From Streptomyces sp. S465 (GTDB lineage Bacteria; Actinomycetota; Actinomycetes; Streptomycetales; Streptomycetaceae), in contig NZ_CP114036.1 in NCBI RefSeq assembly GCF_026898115.1, positions 3,831,001 through 3,895,000 of the forward strand: 64,000 bases of DNA, read 5' to 3'. Below the pieces are notes generated by a model that was not told where the DNA came from, did no database searches, and saw only the letters and a list, made by a program, of their open reading frames with translations. The position numbers and the translations under genes are program-made. Shown one piece after another: positions 55,394 through 64,000 of this stretch (its first letter is position 1; each line of letters opens with the position of its first letter).

Positions 55394-57271
55394 CTAACCC
55401 GGGTAGACCGGAGCCGTACCGTCCTGGTCCACGGTCTTCCAGTCGGTGTTCGGCAGCAGCCGCACGATGCCGTTCTCCCTGGTCTCGGCGATCAGCGGCC
55501 GGGTCTGGTCCTCCGAGGCGCCGATCGACTGCACACCGTTCGGCCCCGGCACCTCCGGGACGTTCGCCGGGGAACCGTCCGTCTCCACGTACTGGAGCTG
55601 CTGCACCCCGTCCGACTCCCGGCCCGCGACCACCAGCCTGCTGTCGCCCGCCCAGGAGAAGGTGTCGACGTCCTCCAGCTTCGGCGCGATCGCCTGCAAC
55701 GCCCGCACCGACAGCTTCGGGTCGGCCGCCGTGCCCCGCCGCTCGATCCGGCCGAGCCGCAGCGTGCTGTGGCCGGACCGCTCGACCAGCATCGCGATCC
55801 TGGAACCGTCCGCGGACACCCGCAGCGCCGTGATCCGGCCACCGCCGAGCTTCGGCAGCTCCACCTCGTCCACCGGCCCGGTACCGTCCCGCAGCCGCAG
55901 CAGCCGCGGCCGCTGCGGATCCCGGTCGGCCACCCACAACCCGCCCAGACCGTCCCAGCTCGGCGCCGTCAGGCCGTGCGCCACGCTGCCGCCCTGGCTG
56001 CGCAGCCGCACCTTGCCGCGCTCGGCGTCGGACGCCAGCTCGGTGACGTACAGCGACTGGCCGTCGGCCGTGACCCCGGCCGCGTGCCGCTCGTCACGGG
56101 AGACCGCCACCAGGCCCAGACCCGCGTCATCGGCACCGAACGGCCCCGGAACGGGCTGTGGCCGGTCCTCGTCGTCGGTCAGCCGGACCATCCGGTGCTG
56201 GGAGTCCACGAAATACTGGTGCAGCGGATGGCCCTCGACTCCCTCCGGGGCATACGCACGCGCCGCGTCCCTGGAGAGGGCGCACAGCTCCGAGCCGTTC
56301 TGCCGCTCCAGACGCACCCCGCTGACCTGGGACGACCCCTCACCCAGATCCTGGACCGTGAACAGCGTCTGCGCCGCCATCCGGGCACAGCGCGCCCCGC
56401 TGACGCCCGCCGCCCGGTCGCTCAGCCGGACCTTCAGCGCCTTCGAGTCGTCCAGCGACAGCCGCTCGCCCCGGCTCCCGAGCGCCGTACCGCTCGGGAA
56501 GGAGCTGCTGACCACCGGCTCCAGCCACCCCGTCGGACCGTCCAGCAGCGCCTTGACGGTCGCGGTGACCGGGTCGATCCGGCGCCGCACATAGACCGGA
56601 TCGGCCACCAGAACGTGGTTCGCGACCTTCGACTCCTCGGCATCCGGGCCCGGATCGGCGAAGTAGTACTTGTTGACCGAGCGATAGATGCGCTGGAAGT
56701 CGGACTCGCCGAGGATCAGCCCCCGGGGCGGCCCGTCGATCCGCCACTCCGAACCGCTCAGGGTGAGGTGGATGCGCTCCTCGTACGGCTGCTCATCGGG
56801 CTTGTAGGCGTGCGTGTCGTCCACGACCGCGATCCGCTTGCCCGACAGCACGACCGTCTTACCGTTGCCATCCCGGTCGCCCGGGTCCGTCTCGACCCGG
56901 ACGTCCGGCGCCTGCTCCAGCACGGTGGTGGCCGCGAACGGCTGCCACCGCTTGGCCGCGCTCTTGGTCAGGTACTCCTTCGCCGTGCCGAAGTTCTCCT
57001 CGTCGCTCGTGGTGGCCTCCAGGAAGCCGGAGACCAGCTCAGCGGGCTGCTCACCCTTACCCGGACTCACCCCGTACACCCGGACCTGCGCATCGGCGTC
57101 GGAGCGCGGTGAGGAGTCCACCCGCCGCACATCGCCGCTGTCGGGCATCGAGGCGCAGCCCGACAGCAGCAGGGCGCCACAGGCCAGCAGCGTGGGCGTG
57201 CTCAGGGCCCGGCGGCCCGGCCGGCGCACCCGGCGGCGGAAACGGTGACGGTCGCCACGATCAGTGCCCAC
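55394..57271 (-). CDS. lpqB: Lipoprotein LpqB
   Basis: 625-aa lipoprotein encoded with MtrAB. The N-terminus ends in the lipobox LLLSGC. Residues about 60-330 contain a GerMN-like domain (EERIHLTLSGSEWRI, then LLDGPTGWLEPVV). The rest is a beta-propeller with repeats such as GLTAPSWDGLGGLWVADRD. The start is the GTG at 57269-57271, with GGGGAGGG about 9 nt upstream, and it overlaps the mtrB stop by 11 bp. LpqB of mycobacteria modulates the MtrAB system at the membrane (established); the same role is inferred here. Confidence 0.96.
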   Translation of the reverse strand: MGTDRGDRHRFRRRVRRPGRRALSTPTLLACGALLLSGCASMPDSGDVRRVDSSPRSDADAQVRVYGVSPGKGEQPAELVSGFLEATTSDEENFGTAKEYLTKSAAKRWQPFAATTVLEQAPDVRVETDPGDRDGNGKTVVLSGKRIAVVDDTHAYKPDEQPYEERIHLTLSGSEWRIDGPPRGLILGESDFQRIYRSVNKYYFADPGPDAEESKVANHVLVADPVYVRRRIDPVTATVKALLDGPTGWLEPVVSSSFPSGTALGSRGERLSLDDSKALKVRLSDRAAGVSGARCARMAAQTLFTVQDLGEGSSQVSGVRLERQNGSELCALSRDAARAYAPEGVEGHPLHQYFVDSQHRMVRLTDDEDRPQPVPGPFGADDAGLGLVAVSRDERHAAGVTADGQSLYVTELASDAERGKVRLRSQGGSVAHGLTAPSWDGLGGLWVADRDPQRPRLLRLRDGTGPVDEVELPKLGGGRITALRVSADGSRIAMLVERSGHSTLRLGRIERRGTAADPKLSVRALQAIAPKLEDVDTFSWAGDSRLVVAGRESDGVQQLQYVETDGSPANVPEVPGPNGVQSIGASEDQTRPLIAETRENGIVRLLPNTDWKTVDQDGTAPVYPG

Positions 57272-59315
57272 GAGGTCGGCCCTCCCCTTCGGTCGGTGTC
57301 GTCTGCCGGGCGGACGGCGCCCGGCCGCCCGACGGCCCGTCGGACGGCGTCTCCGGGGCGCCGCGCACCACCCGCGACCCATTGCCCGGCAGCGCCGTCG
57401 GACCGGCCGACGACGGCGCCTGCGCCGCGGCGTCGGCGGACGGCAGCGCGGACCGCGGCTGCGCGGGAACCGCTGCCGCCGACCGCTCCGCCAGGGGCCG
57501 CGGGGCCTCGACGTCAGCCGGCCGGCGGTTGCGCCGGGAGTCCTCGGGCTCCAGCGGGATCGGCGAACCGCGCAGCACATCGCCCGCCGTACGCGGCAGC
57601 GTCAGGCGGAACTGCGAACCGCCACCGGGCTCGCCCCACGCCTGTAGCCAGCCGCCGTGCAGCCGCGCGTCCTCCACCGCGATCGACAGCCCCAGACCGG
57701 TGCCGCCAGTGGTGCGCGCACGGGCCGGATCGGCCCGCCAGAAGCGGTTGAACACCCGGGTCGCCTCACCGGGCTTGAGCCCCACGCCGTAGTCCCGCAC
57801 CGCCACGGCCACCGCACCGCCCGCCGCCGCGAGCCGCACGACCACATCGCGGCCCTCACCGTGCTCCACGGCGTTGACCACCAGATTGCGCAACACCCGC
57901 TCGACGCGACGGGGGTCCGCCTCCGCGACCACCGGCGCCTCGGCGCCCCGCACCAGAATCCGGGTGCCCTTGGCCTCGGCGAGCGGCTCGGCACCGTCCA
58001 CCACCCGGTGCACCACATCCCGCAGATCGATCGGCTCAGCCTCCAGCGCGGCCGCACCCGCGTCGAACCGGCTGATCTCCAGCAGATCGCTGAGCAGCGA
58101 CTCGAAGCGGTCGACCTGGCCCCACAGCAGCTCGGCGGAGCGCGCGGTGATCGGATCGAAGTCCTCACGCGCCTCATGGATGACGTCCGCCGCCATCCTT
58201 ACGGTCGTCAGCGGGGTGCGCAGCTCATGGGAGACATCGGAGACGAAGCGGCGCTGCATCCGGGAGAGCTCCTCCAGCTGCTGGATCTTGAGCTGGAGGT
58301 TCTGCGCCATCTTGTTGAACGACTCGCCGAGACGGGCGATGTCGTCCTCCCCGGTGACCTTCATCCGCTCCTGGAGCAGACCGGCCGCCAGCCGCTCCGA
58401 GATCCCCGCCGCCATCCTTACGGGCGTCACGACCTGCCGGACCACCACCCAGGCGATGGCGCCGAGCAGCACCACCACGAACACCCCGGCCGTGGCCAAA
58501 GTGCCCTTCACCAGGCTCAGCGACTTCTCCTCCTGGGTGAACGGAAAGAGGTAGTAGAGCTGGTAGGCGTCGCCGTTGTTGTCGTCCAGACGCTTGCCGA
58601 TGATCAACGCGGACTCGGAATCGCCGGAGCCCGCGTGCACGATCCGCCCGTACCGCTCGTACGGCGCGGTCCGCCCCTCGTCCACCCGCCGGCGCAGATC
58701 CGCGGGCACACTGTCCGGCTGCACATCGCCGGAGGCCCGCGGCCCCCGGCTGGCCACATACGGCGTCTCACCCGAGTCGGAGCTGAGCGCCACCACCGAG
58801 TACGCGCCCTTGCCGCCGCTGGCGAGCTGCTCCACCAGCGCGTTCAGCCAGGAACCGGAATCCTGGGCGCCGGCCCCCGCACCGTCCTGACCACCGGCAT
58901 CGCTCTTGCGGTCGGCCATCTGCTCGGCCACCTCGAACCCACCGACGGCCTGCCCCTGCGCCGCATGGCGCTTGGCGTCCAGCAGACCGTTGCGCACCTG
59001 CCCGATGACCACCAGCCCCAGCAGCAGCACCACGCCGAGCGACATCAGCAGCGTGGTGGCGACCACCCGCAGCTGGATGTTCCGCCGCCACAGCCGGGCA
59101 GCGGGCACCAGCGGACGGCGCACCCACCGGCCGAACAACCGGACCAACGGATGGGCCGGCCCTCCGGACGCCCCGTCGGGCAGCAGATGCCCACCGCTCC
59201 ACAACCTGCGCAGCAGCGGTATCTCACCCGCCGGGTCGGGCCGCCCCATCCGGGCACCCTCCGGAGCCCCGCCTCCCGGCCCACCGGGCTGCGGCGCCGT
59301 ACCGCCACCCGTCAT
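57261..59315 (-). CDS. mtrB: Sensor histidine kinase MtrB
   Basis: 684-aa membrane kinase. A Pro/Gly-rich cytoplasmic leader precedes TM1 (VVATTLLMSLGVVLLLGLVV). The outer sensor domain is about 180 residues, and TM2 leads into a HAMP domain (GISERLAAGLLQERMKVTG). The phospho-acceptor is in FVSDVSHELRTPLTTVRM, and ATP sites are NLVVNAVEHG, DYGVGLKPG and GTGLGLSIA. The C-terminal 120 residues are low-complexity. The ATG at 59313-59315 lies one base after the mtrA stop (TGAGATG); an upstream in-frame start at 59345 would overlap mtrA. Confidence 0.96.
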   Translation of the reverse strand: MTGGGTAPQPGGPGGGAPEGARMGRPDPAGEIPLLRRLWSGGHLLPDGASGGPAHPLVRLFGRWVRRPLVPAARLWRRNIQLRVVATTLLMSLGVVLLLGLVVIGQVRNGLLDAKRHAAQGQAVGGFEVAEQMADRKSDAGGQDGAGAGAQDSGSWLNALVEQLASGGKGAYSVVALSSDSGETPYVASRGPRASGDVQPDSVPADLRRRVDEGRTAPYERYGRIVHAGSGDSESALIIGKRLDDNNGDAYQLYYLFPFTQEEKSLSLVKGTLATAGVFVVVLLGAIAWVVVRQVVTPVRMAAGISERLAAGLLQERMKVTGEDDIARLGESFNKMAQNLQLKIQQLEELSRMQRRFVSDVSHELRTPLTTVRMAADVIHEAREDFDPITARSAELLWGQVDRFESLLSDLLEISRFDAGAAALEAEPIDLRDVVHRVVDGAEPLAEAKGTRILVRGAEAPVVAEADPRRVERVLRNLVVNAVEHGEGRDVVVRLAAAGGAVAVAVRDYGVGLKPGEATRVFNRFWRADPARARTTGGTGLGLSIAVEDARLHGGWLQAWGEPGGGSQFRLTLPRTAGDVLRGSPIPLEPEDSRRNRRPADVEAPRPLAERSAAAVPAQPRSALPSADAAAQAPSSAGPTALPGNGSRVVRGAPETPSDGPSGGRAPSARQTTPTEGEGRPRGH

Positions 59316-59316
59316 C

Positions 59317-59994
59317 TCAGCTGGGCCCGGCCTTGTAGCCGACACCGCGCACGGTCACCACGATCTCCGGCCGCTCCGGGTCCTTCTCGACCTTCGACCG
59401 CAGTCGCTGCACATGCACATTCACCAGCCGGGTGTCGGCAGCGTGCCGATAGCCCCACACCTGCTCCAGCAGCACCTCCCGGGTGAACACCTGCCACGGC
59501 TTACGGGCCAGCGCCACCAGAAGGTCGAACTCCAGCGGCGTCAGCGCTATCGACTGCCCGTCCCGCTTCACCGAGTGCCCCGCCACGTCGATCACCAGAT
59601 CGCCGATCGCGAGCTGCTCCGGCGCCGGCTCCTCGGAACGCCTCAGCCGCGCCCTGATCCGGGCCACCAGCTCCTTGGGCTTGAACGGCTTGACGATGTA
59701 GTCATCCGCCCCGGACTCGAGCCCGACCACCACGTCGACCGTGTCACTCTTGGCCGTGAGCATGACGATGGGCACCCCTGACTCGGCCCGGATCAGCCGG
59801 CAGACCTCGATGCCGTCCCGTCCGGGCAGCATCAAATCGAGCAGCACCAGATCGGGCTTGGTCTCACGGAAGGCGGCAAGAGCCTTGTCGCCGTCCGACA
59901 CGAACGACGGTTCAAAGCCTTCGCCGCGCAGCACAATGCCGAGCATCTCTGCCAGTGCGGTGTCGTCGTCGACGACAAGGACGCGTCCCTTCAT
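59317..59994 (-). CDS. mtrA: Response regulator MtrA
   Basis: 225-aa OmpR/PhoB-type regulator. Receiver acidic residues Asp9-Asp11, phospho-acceptor Asp53 in LVLLDLMLPGRDG, then MLTAKSD and DDYIVKPF. The C-terminal winged helix includes LTPLEFDLLVALARKPWQV and TRLVNVHVQRLRSKVEKDP. The ATG at 59992-59994 overlaps the mtnA stop by ATGA. In Streptomyces MtrA controls cell-wall, development and antibiotic genes (established for related species). Confidence 0.98.
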   Translation of the reverse strand: MKGRVLVVDDDTALAEMLGIVLRGEGFEPSFVSDGDKALAAFRETKPDLVLLDLMLPGRDGIEVCRLIRAESGVPIVMLTAKSDTVDVVVGLESGADDYIVKPFKPKELVARIRARLRRSEEPAPEQLAIGDLVIDVAGHSVKRDGQSIALTPLEFDLLVALARKPWQVFTREVLLEQVWGYRHAADTRLVNVHVQRLRSKVEKDPERPEIVVTVRGVGYKAGPS

Positions 59995-61148
59995 GTCGAC
60001 ATCATCCCATTACCCGATCGTGACCTGGAGCACAGCTCGGCGATACCGTCCGCGGTGACCGGCGAGACCACCCCGTGCTCGGTGACGATCGCCGTCACCA
60101 ACTCCGGTGGTGTGACGTCGAAAGCCGGATTGTAGGCCTGTGTCCCCAGGGGAGCCACCGGCACTCCGGTGCCCGCCACATGTCCAACGGCGGGAACATA
60201 CGGAATTGTGATGTCTGTCACCTCATGTCCGGGGCGCTGTTCGACCTCGATCGCGGCTCCATGGGGAGTGGCCGGGTCCACCGTGGTGGTCGGGGCGACC
60301 ACCACGAACGGCACATGGTGATAGCGAGCCAGCACAGCGAGCGGATAGCTGCCCACCTTGTTGGCCACCGAGCCGTCCGCGGCGATCCGGTCCGCCCCGA
60401 TCAGCACCGCGTCCACCTCCCCCGCCGCGAACAGGGAGCCCGCCGCGTTGTCGGTGAGCAGCGTGTACGCCATACCGGCGCGCGCCGCCTCATACGCGGT
60501 CAACCGCGCCCCCTGGAGCAGGGGTCGGGTCTCGTCCACCCAGAGCCGTCGCAGCTGTCCCGCCCGGTGCACCGCCTTGACCACGGCGAGGGCGGTGCCC
60601 TCACCCCCGGAGACCAGGGCGCCGGTGTTGCAGTGGGTGAGGATCCGATGGCCGCCGGCCGGCAGCAACTCCTCGAGGAGCGCCTGACCGTGGGCCGCCA
60701 TGCGGTCGCTGGCCTCGGCATCCTCCCGGTGCAGGGCACGGGCCTCGGCGAGGGCGGCCGCGGCGGCCTGCGCATCGTCCGCGTCCTCCCGGATCGCGGC
60801 CTGGTACGCGGCGGCGGCCCGGCGAACGCCATAGGCGAGGTTGACGGCCGTGGGACGGGCATGGGCGAGCGCGTCGGCGGCCTCGTCCACATCGAAACCC
60901 CGGGCCGCGGCGAGCGCGACACCGTATGCCCCGGCGATGCCGAGCAGCGGGGCGCCACGCACGGCGAGGGAGCGGATCGCCTCCACCAGCGCCGGCACAT
61001 CGGTGCACACCAGGTCGACCTCTTCGGCGGGCAGCCGGGTCTGGTCGAGGAGTACCAATACGGGCCCCTCCGGGGGTTCCTCCCAGCGCAGCGCCAAAAC
61101 AGCGGGAGGTATGGGGCCTTCCGGGGACAGCGGATGCTGATCAGCCAT
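59991..61148 (-). CDS. mtnA: Methylthioribose-1-phosphate isomerase
   Basis: 385-aa isomerase of the methionine salvage pathway, converting 5-methylthioribose-1-phosphate to the ribulose form. Signature segments: VRGAPLLGIAGAYGVAL, THCNTGALVSGGEGTAL with the active-site Cys, and VLIGADRIAADGSVANKVG with the active-site Asp. ATG at 61146-61148. The stop overlaps the mtrA start (ATGA), so mtnA, mtrA, mtrB and lpqB form one overlapping transcription unit. No other mtn genes are present. Confidence 0.96.
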   Translation of the reverse strand: MADQHPLSPEGPIPPAVLALRWEEPPEGPVLVLLDQTRLPAEEVDLVCTDVPALVEAIRSLAVRGAPLLGIAGAYGVALAAARGFDVDEAADALAHARPTAVNLAYGVRRAAAAYQAAIREDADDAQAAAAALAEARALHREDAEASDRMAAHGQALLEELLPAGGHRILTHCNTGALVSGGEGTALAVVKAVHRAGQLRRLWVDETRPLLQGARLTAYEAARAGMAYTLLTDNAAGSLFAAGEVDAVLIGADRIAADGSVANKVGSYPLAVLARYHHVPFVVVAPTTTVDPATPHGAAIEVEQRPGHEVTDITIPYVPAVGHVAGTGVPVAPLGTQAYNPAFDVTPPELVTAIVTEHGVVSPVTADGIAELCSRSRSGNGMMST

Positions 61149-61297
61149 CCGCCCAGTCTGCCCTGTACGCCACCGACTATTGAAGTGCCGGACCGTCCCC
61201 AGTGGCCGGTACGGGGGAGAACGCACCGTGGCACGATGGCTGCCATCCGTCCGCCGCGGATGCCGCGGCCGGCCAACGAACGACCTACGGAGCGACG

Positions 61298-62566
61298 ATG
61301 AATGACTCTCCGGGCTGGGCCCCGCCCGGATCGTCCCCTTCCGACGAACCGGACCACGGCGCTCAGCAGCAGGGCGAGCCCGCCGACCAGCCCGCACCGG
61401 AGCAACCCGCCCGGGGCGCCACCTGGGCCCCCCGCCAGCCGCCACCCGGTCACTGGACCGTATCGGGCAGAGGCCCCACGCCACCGCCGCCGACCCGGCC
61501 CGCGGCGCCCACCGGCGGATGGAGCACCGGCCGGCGTCAGCCGCCCGCTCCCCGACCCGGTGTCATCCCCCTGCGCCCGCTGGCCGTCAGCGAGATCCTG
61601 GACGGCGCGGTGGGCATCATGCGCGCCCACTGGCGCACGGTCCTCGGCATCTCGCTCGCCGTCTCGATCGTCATCCAGGGTCTGATCACGGCCGCCACGG
61701 GACTCTGGTTCAACAAGGCCCACGGGAACGAGACCCATGTCCTCGACGAACGGGACGTCACCGTCAGCGAGGCGATGCGCGCCGTCGGCAACGCCTTCGG
61801 AGACAGCGGAGTCGCCCTGCTGCTGGGCGTCCTCGGAACGATCGTCACCACGGCCCTGATGACCGTGGTCGCCGCACGGGCGGTGCTGGGCCGATCCGTG
61901 ACCATCGGGGAGGCCTGGGCCGGCGCCCGGCCGTACCTGCTTCAGCTGTGCGGGCTCCTGCTTCTGGTCCCCGCCATCGCCATGGCTGTCATCGCCGCCG
62001 GTATGACGCCGGGTCTGCTGCTGGCAGCGGCGGGCGTGCCCAGCGAGGGCGCCGCACTCGCCTCTCTGGGCGGACTCGCCGGAGCAGGTGTCGCCGCGTG
62101 GCTCTGGATCCGCTTCAGCCTCGCACCGGCCGCGCTGATGCTGGAGAAGCAGGGGATCATCCCATCCCTGCGACGCTCCTCCAAACTGGTGCGCGGTGCG
62201 TGGGGGCGCGTCTTCGGCGTTCAACTGCTGGCCGTCGTCCTGGTCTTCGTCGTCGGCGCCATCGTGGAGATTCCCACCAGTCTTGTCGCCATGCTGATCG
62301 GCGGGGACAACGCCATGGACTGGCTGTCCGGTGAATCCGTCTCCGTCAGCTGGACCTTCCTGGCCGTGGTCGGTGTCGGCGGGGCGATCAGCTCGACCAT
62401 CACCTTCCCGATCAGCGCGGGTGTGACGGCCCTTCTCTACATGGACCAGCGCATCCGGCGTGAGGCGCTCGACCTCGAGCTCGCCCGCGCCGCGGGGATG
62501 CGGGGAGACCATCCGGAAGGCCACGGCACGGACCAGCCGACCGTCGGCTCCACGTCCGGCAACTGA
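61298..62566 (+). CDS. Integral membrane protein, glycerophosphodiester-phosphodiesterase-membrane-domain-like
   Basis: 422-aa membrane protein. The first 95 residues are Pro/Gly/Gln-rich and cytoplasmic. The start of the membrane domain reads VIPLRPLAVSEILDGAVGIMRAHW, then about six helices (VLGISLAVSIVIQGLI, LLLGVLGTIVTTALM, LCGLLLLVPAIAMAVIA and others). Such proteins are common beside the mtrAB region in Streptomyces; function is not established. ATG at 61298 follows GGAGCGACG. Divergent from mtnA. Confidence 0.85.
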   Translation: MNDSPGWAPPGSSPSDEPDHGAQQQGEPADQPAPEQPARGATWAPRQPPPGHWTVSGRGPTPPPPTRPAAPTGGWSTGRRQPPAPRPGVIPLRPLAVSEILDGAVGIMRAHWRTVLGISLAVSIVIQGLITAATGLWFNKAHGNETHVLDERDVTVSEAMRAVGNAFGDSGVALLLGVLGTIVTTALMTVVAARAVLGRSVTIGEAWAGARPYLLQLCGLLLLVPAIAMAVIAAGMTPGLLLAAAGVPSEGAALASLGGLAGAGVAAWLWIRFSLAPAALMLEKQGIIPSLRRSSKLVRGAWGRVFGVQLLAVVLVFVVGAIVEIPTSLVAMLIGGDNAMDWLSGESVSVSWTFLAVVGVGGAISSTITFPISAGVTALLYMDQRIRREALDLELARAAGMRGDHPEGHGTDQPTVGSTSGN

Positions 62567-62675
62567 CGGCACCACACACGGGGACGAACGGGGTGTCACC
62601 CTACGGGCCCTCACCACACGAGTCGTCACCATCACGGGCCATCACCTCCCCCATCGCCCGTTCGGCACAGCCCAG

Positions 62676-62702
62676 GGCCTGTTGACCAGACGTCAACGGG
62701 CC
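62676..62702 (+). terminator. Hairpin after the membrane protein gene
   Basis: GGCCTGTTGAC (62676-62686) pairs with GTCAACGGGCC (62692-62702) across 5 nt, with one U-G pair. It lies about 110 bp after the stop and before the rRNA terminator. No U-run; tentative. Confidence 0.4.
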
Positions 62703-62807
62703 CACCGGACCGCCTCACTGACAACTCTGCGCGCCCTCCCCCTCGCCACGCCAGGGCGCTGATGCCTTTTCACTCGATCCGGTGGAACATCCGATCGAAT
62801 GGGAACG

Positions 62808-62851
62808 CAAAAATGCCTCGGCCCCGAGCACAATATGCTCGGGACCGAGGC
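62808..62851 (-). terminator. Intrinsic terminator of the rRNA operon
   Basis: A 16-bp stem, GCCTCGGCCCCGAGCA (62815-62830) with TGCTCGGGACCGAGGC (62836-62851), has a 5-nt loop and one G-U pair in the RNA. On the minus strand the stem is followed by ATTTTTG, a classical U-run. It sits directly after the 5S 3' end. Confidence 0.95.
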
Positions 62852-62857
62852 TAAAAA

Positions 62858-62978
62858 TTGTTCGGCGGCGTCCTACTCTCCCACAGGGTCCCCCCTGCAG
62901 TACCATCGGCGCTGAAAGGCTTAGCTTCCGGGTTCGGAATGTAACCGGGCGTTTCCCTAACGCTATGACCACCGAAAC
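62858..62978 (-). rRNA. rrf: 5S ribosomal RNA
   Basis: Minus-strand sequence begins GTTTCGGTGGTCATAGCG and contains the conserved loop-C region TTCCGAACCCGGAAGCTAAG, ending GACGCCGCCGAAC. The length of about 120 nt and both paired termini (GGTGGT/GCCGCC region) fit Streptomyces 5S. Ends are estimated to a few bases. Confidence 0.95.
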
Positions 62979-63046
62979 ACTATGAAGATAAAACCGGAAA
63001 CAACACGGTTCATTACTTCAGAACCAACACAGTGGACGCGAGCAAC

Positions 63047-64000
<954 letters not shown>

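Overview
The window is high-GC actinobacterial DNA, almost certainly a Streptomyces chromosome. Support: the overlapping mtnA-mtrA-mtrB-lpqB block, secA, a long-form hpf, a 1655-residue NAD-glutamate dehydrogenase, Scr1-type XRE/DUF397/HATPase regulator sets, many GTG/TTG starts, and a few TTA codons confined to accessory genes. The right end enters an rRNA operon on the minus strand (5S complete, 23S 3' part). I see no tRNA gene, transposase or integrase.

Layout. 1-7.7 kb: a membrane-anchored Ser/Thr protein kinase diverges from a 1728-residue FHA + FtsK/EccC-like ATPase, a plausible phosphorylation/phosphothreonine-reader pair. 7.8-11.5 kb: a sugar ABC importer (lipoprotein and two permeases, no ATPase), ended by a clear terminator. 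11.5-13.4 kb: a HATPase / Scr1-XRE / DUF397 x2 regulatory set. 13.6-18.8 kb: accessory DNA with a DUF4232 secreted protein, a two-gene unit (HEPN-like protein + dual-NTPase protein), and a winged-helix/zinc-ribbon protein. The two-gene unit and the winged-helix gene are each preceded, about 50 nt before the start codon, by the same repeated leader, and this block carries six in-frame TTA codons.

18.9-31.8 kb: a surface-glycopolymer locus with a Stealth phosphotransferase, a GT39-like membrane glycosyltransferase, a TagF-like membrane protein, two convergent paralogous GT2 enzymes and a GT2-TagF fusion. It is unusually rich in short tandem repeats at gene ends. 32-48.9 kb: conserved housekeeping genes (NAD-GDH, DJ-1/PfpI protein, HAD phosphatase, DUF6912, Rv3235-like protein, secA, GNAT, YcaQ-like DNA glycosylase, NarL-type regulator, hpf, comF). 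49-55 kb: an apparent accessory operon between comF and lpqB that joins a ferric/spermidine-class ABC importer to an amidohydrolase and a 4,5-dihydroxyphthalate-decarboxylase-like protein, suggesting uptake and breakdown of an aromatic or pyrone acid. 55.4-61.1 kb: mtnA-mtrA-mtrB-lpqB, the envelope/development two-component system. 61.3-62.6 kb: an integral membrane protein; then the rRNA operon terminator, 5S and 23S.

The strongest candidate for something undescribed is the TTA-rich HEPN-like/dual-NTPase unit at 14.37-17.57 kb with its duplicated leader. A defence, toxin-effector or signalling role is inferred from architecture only.
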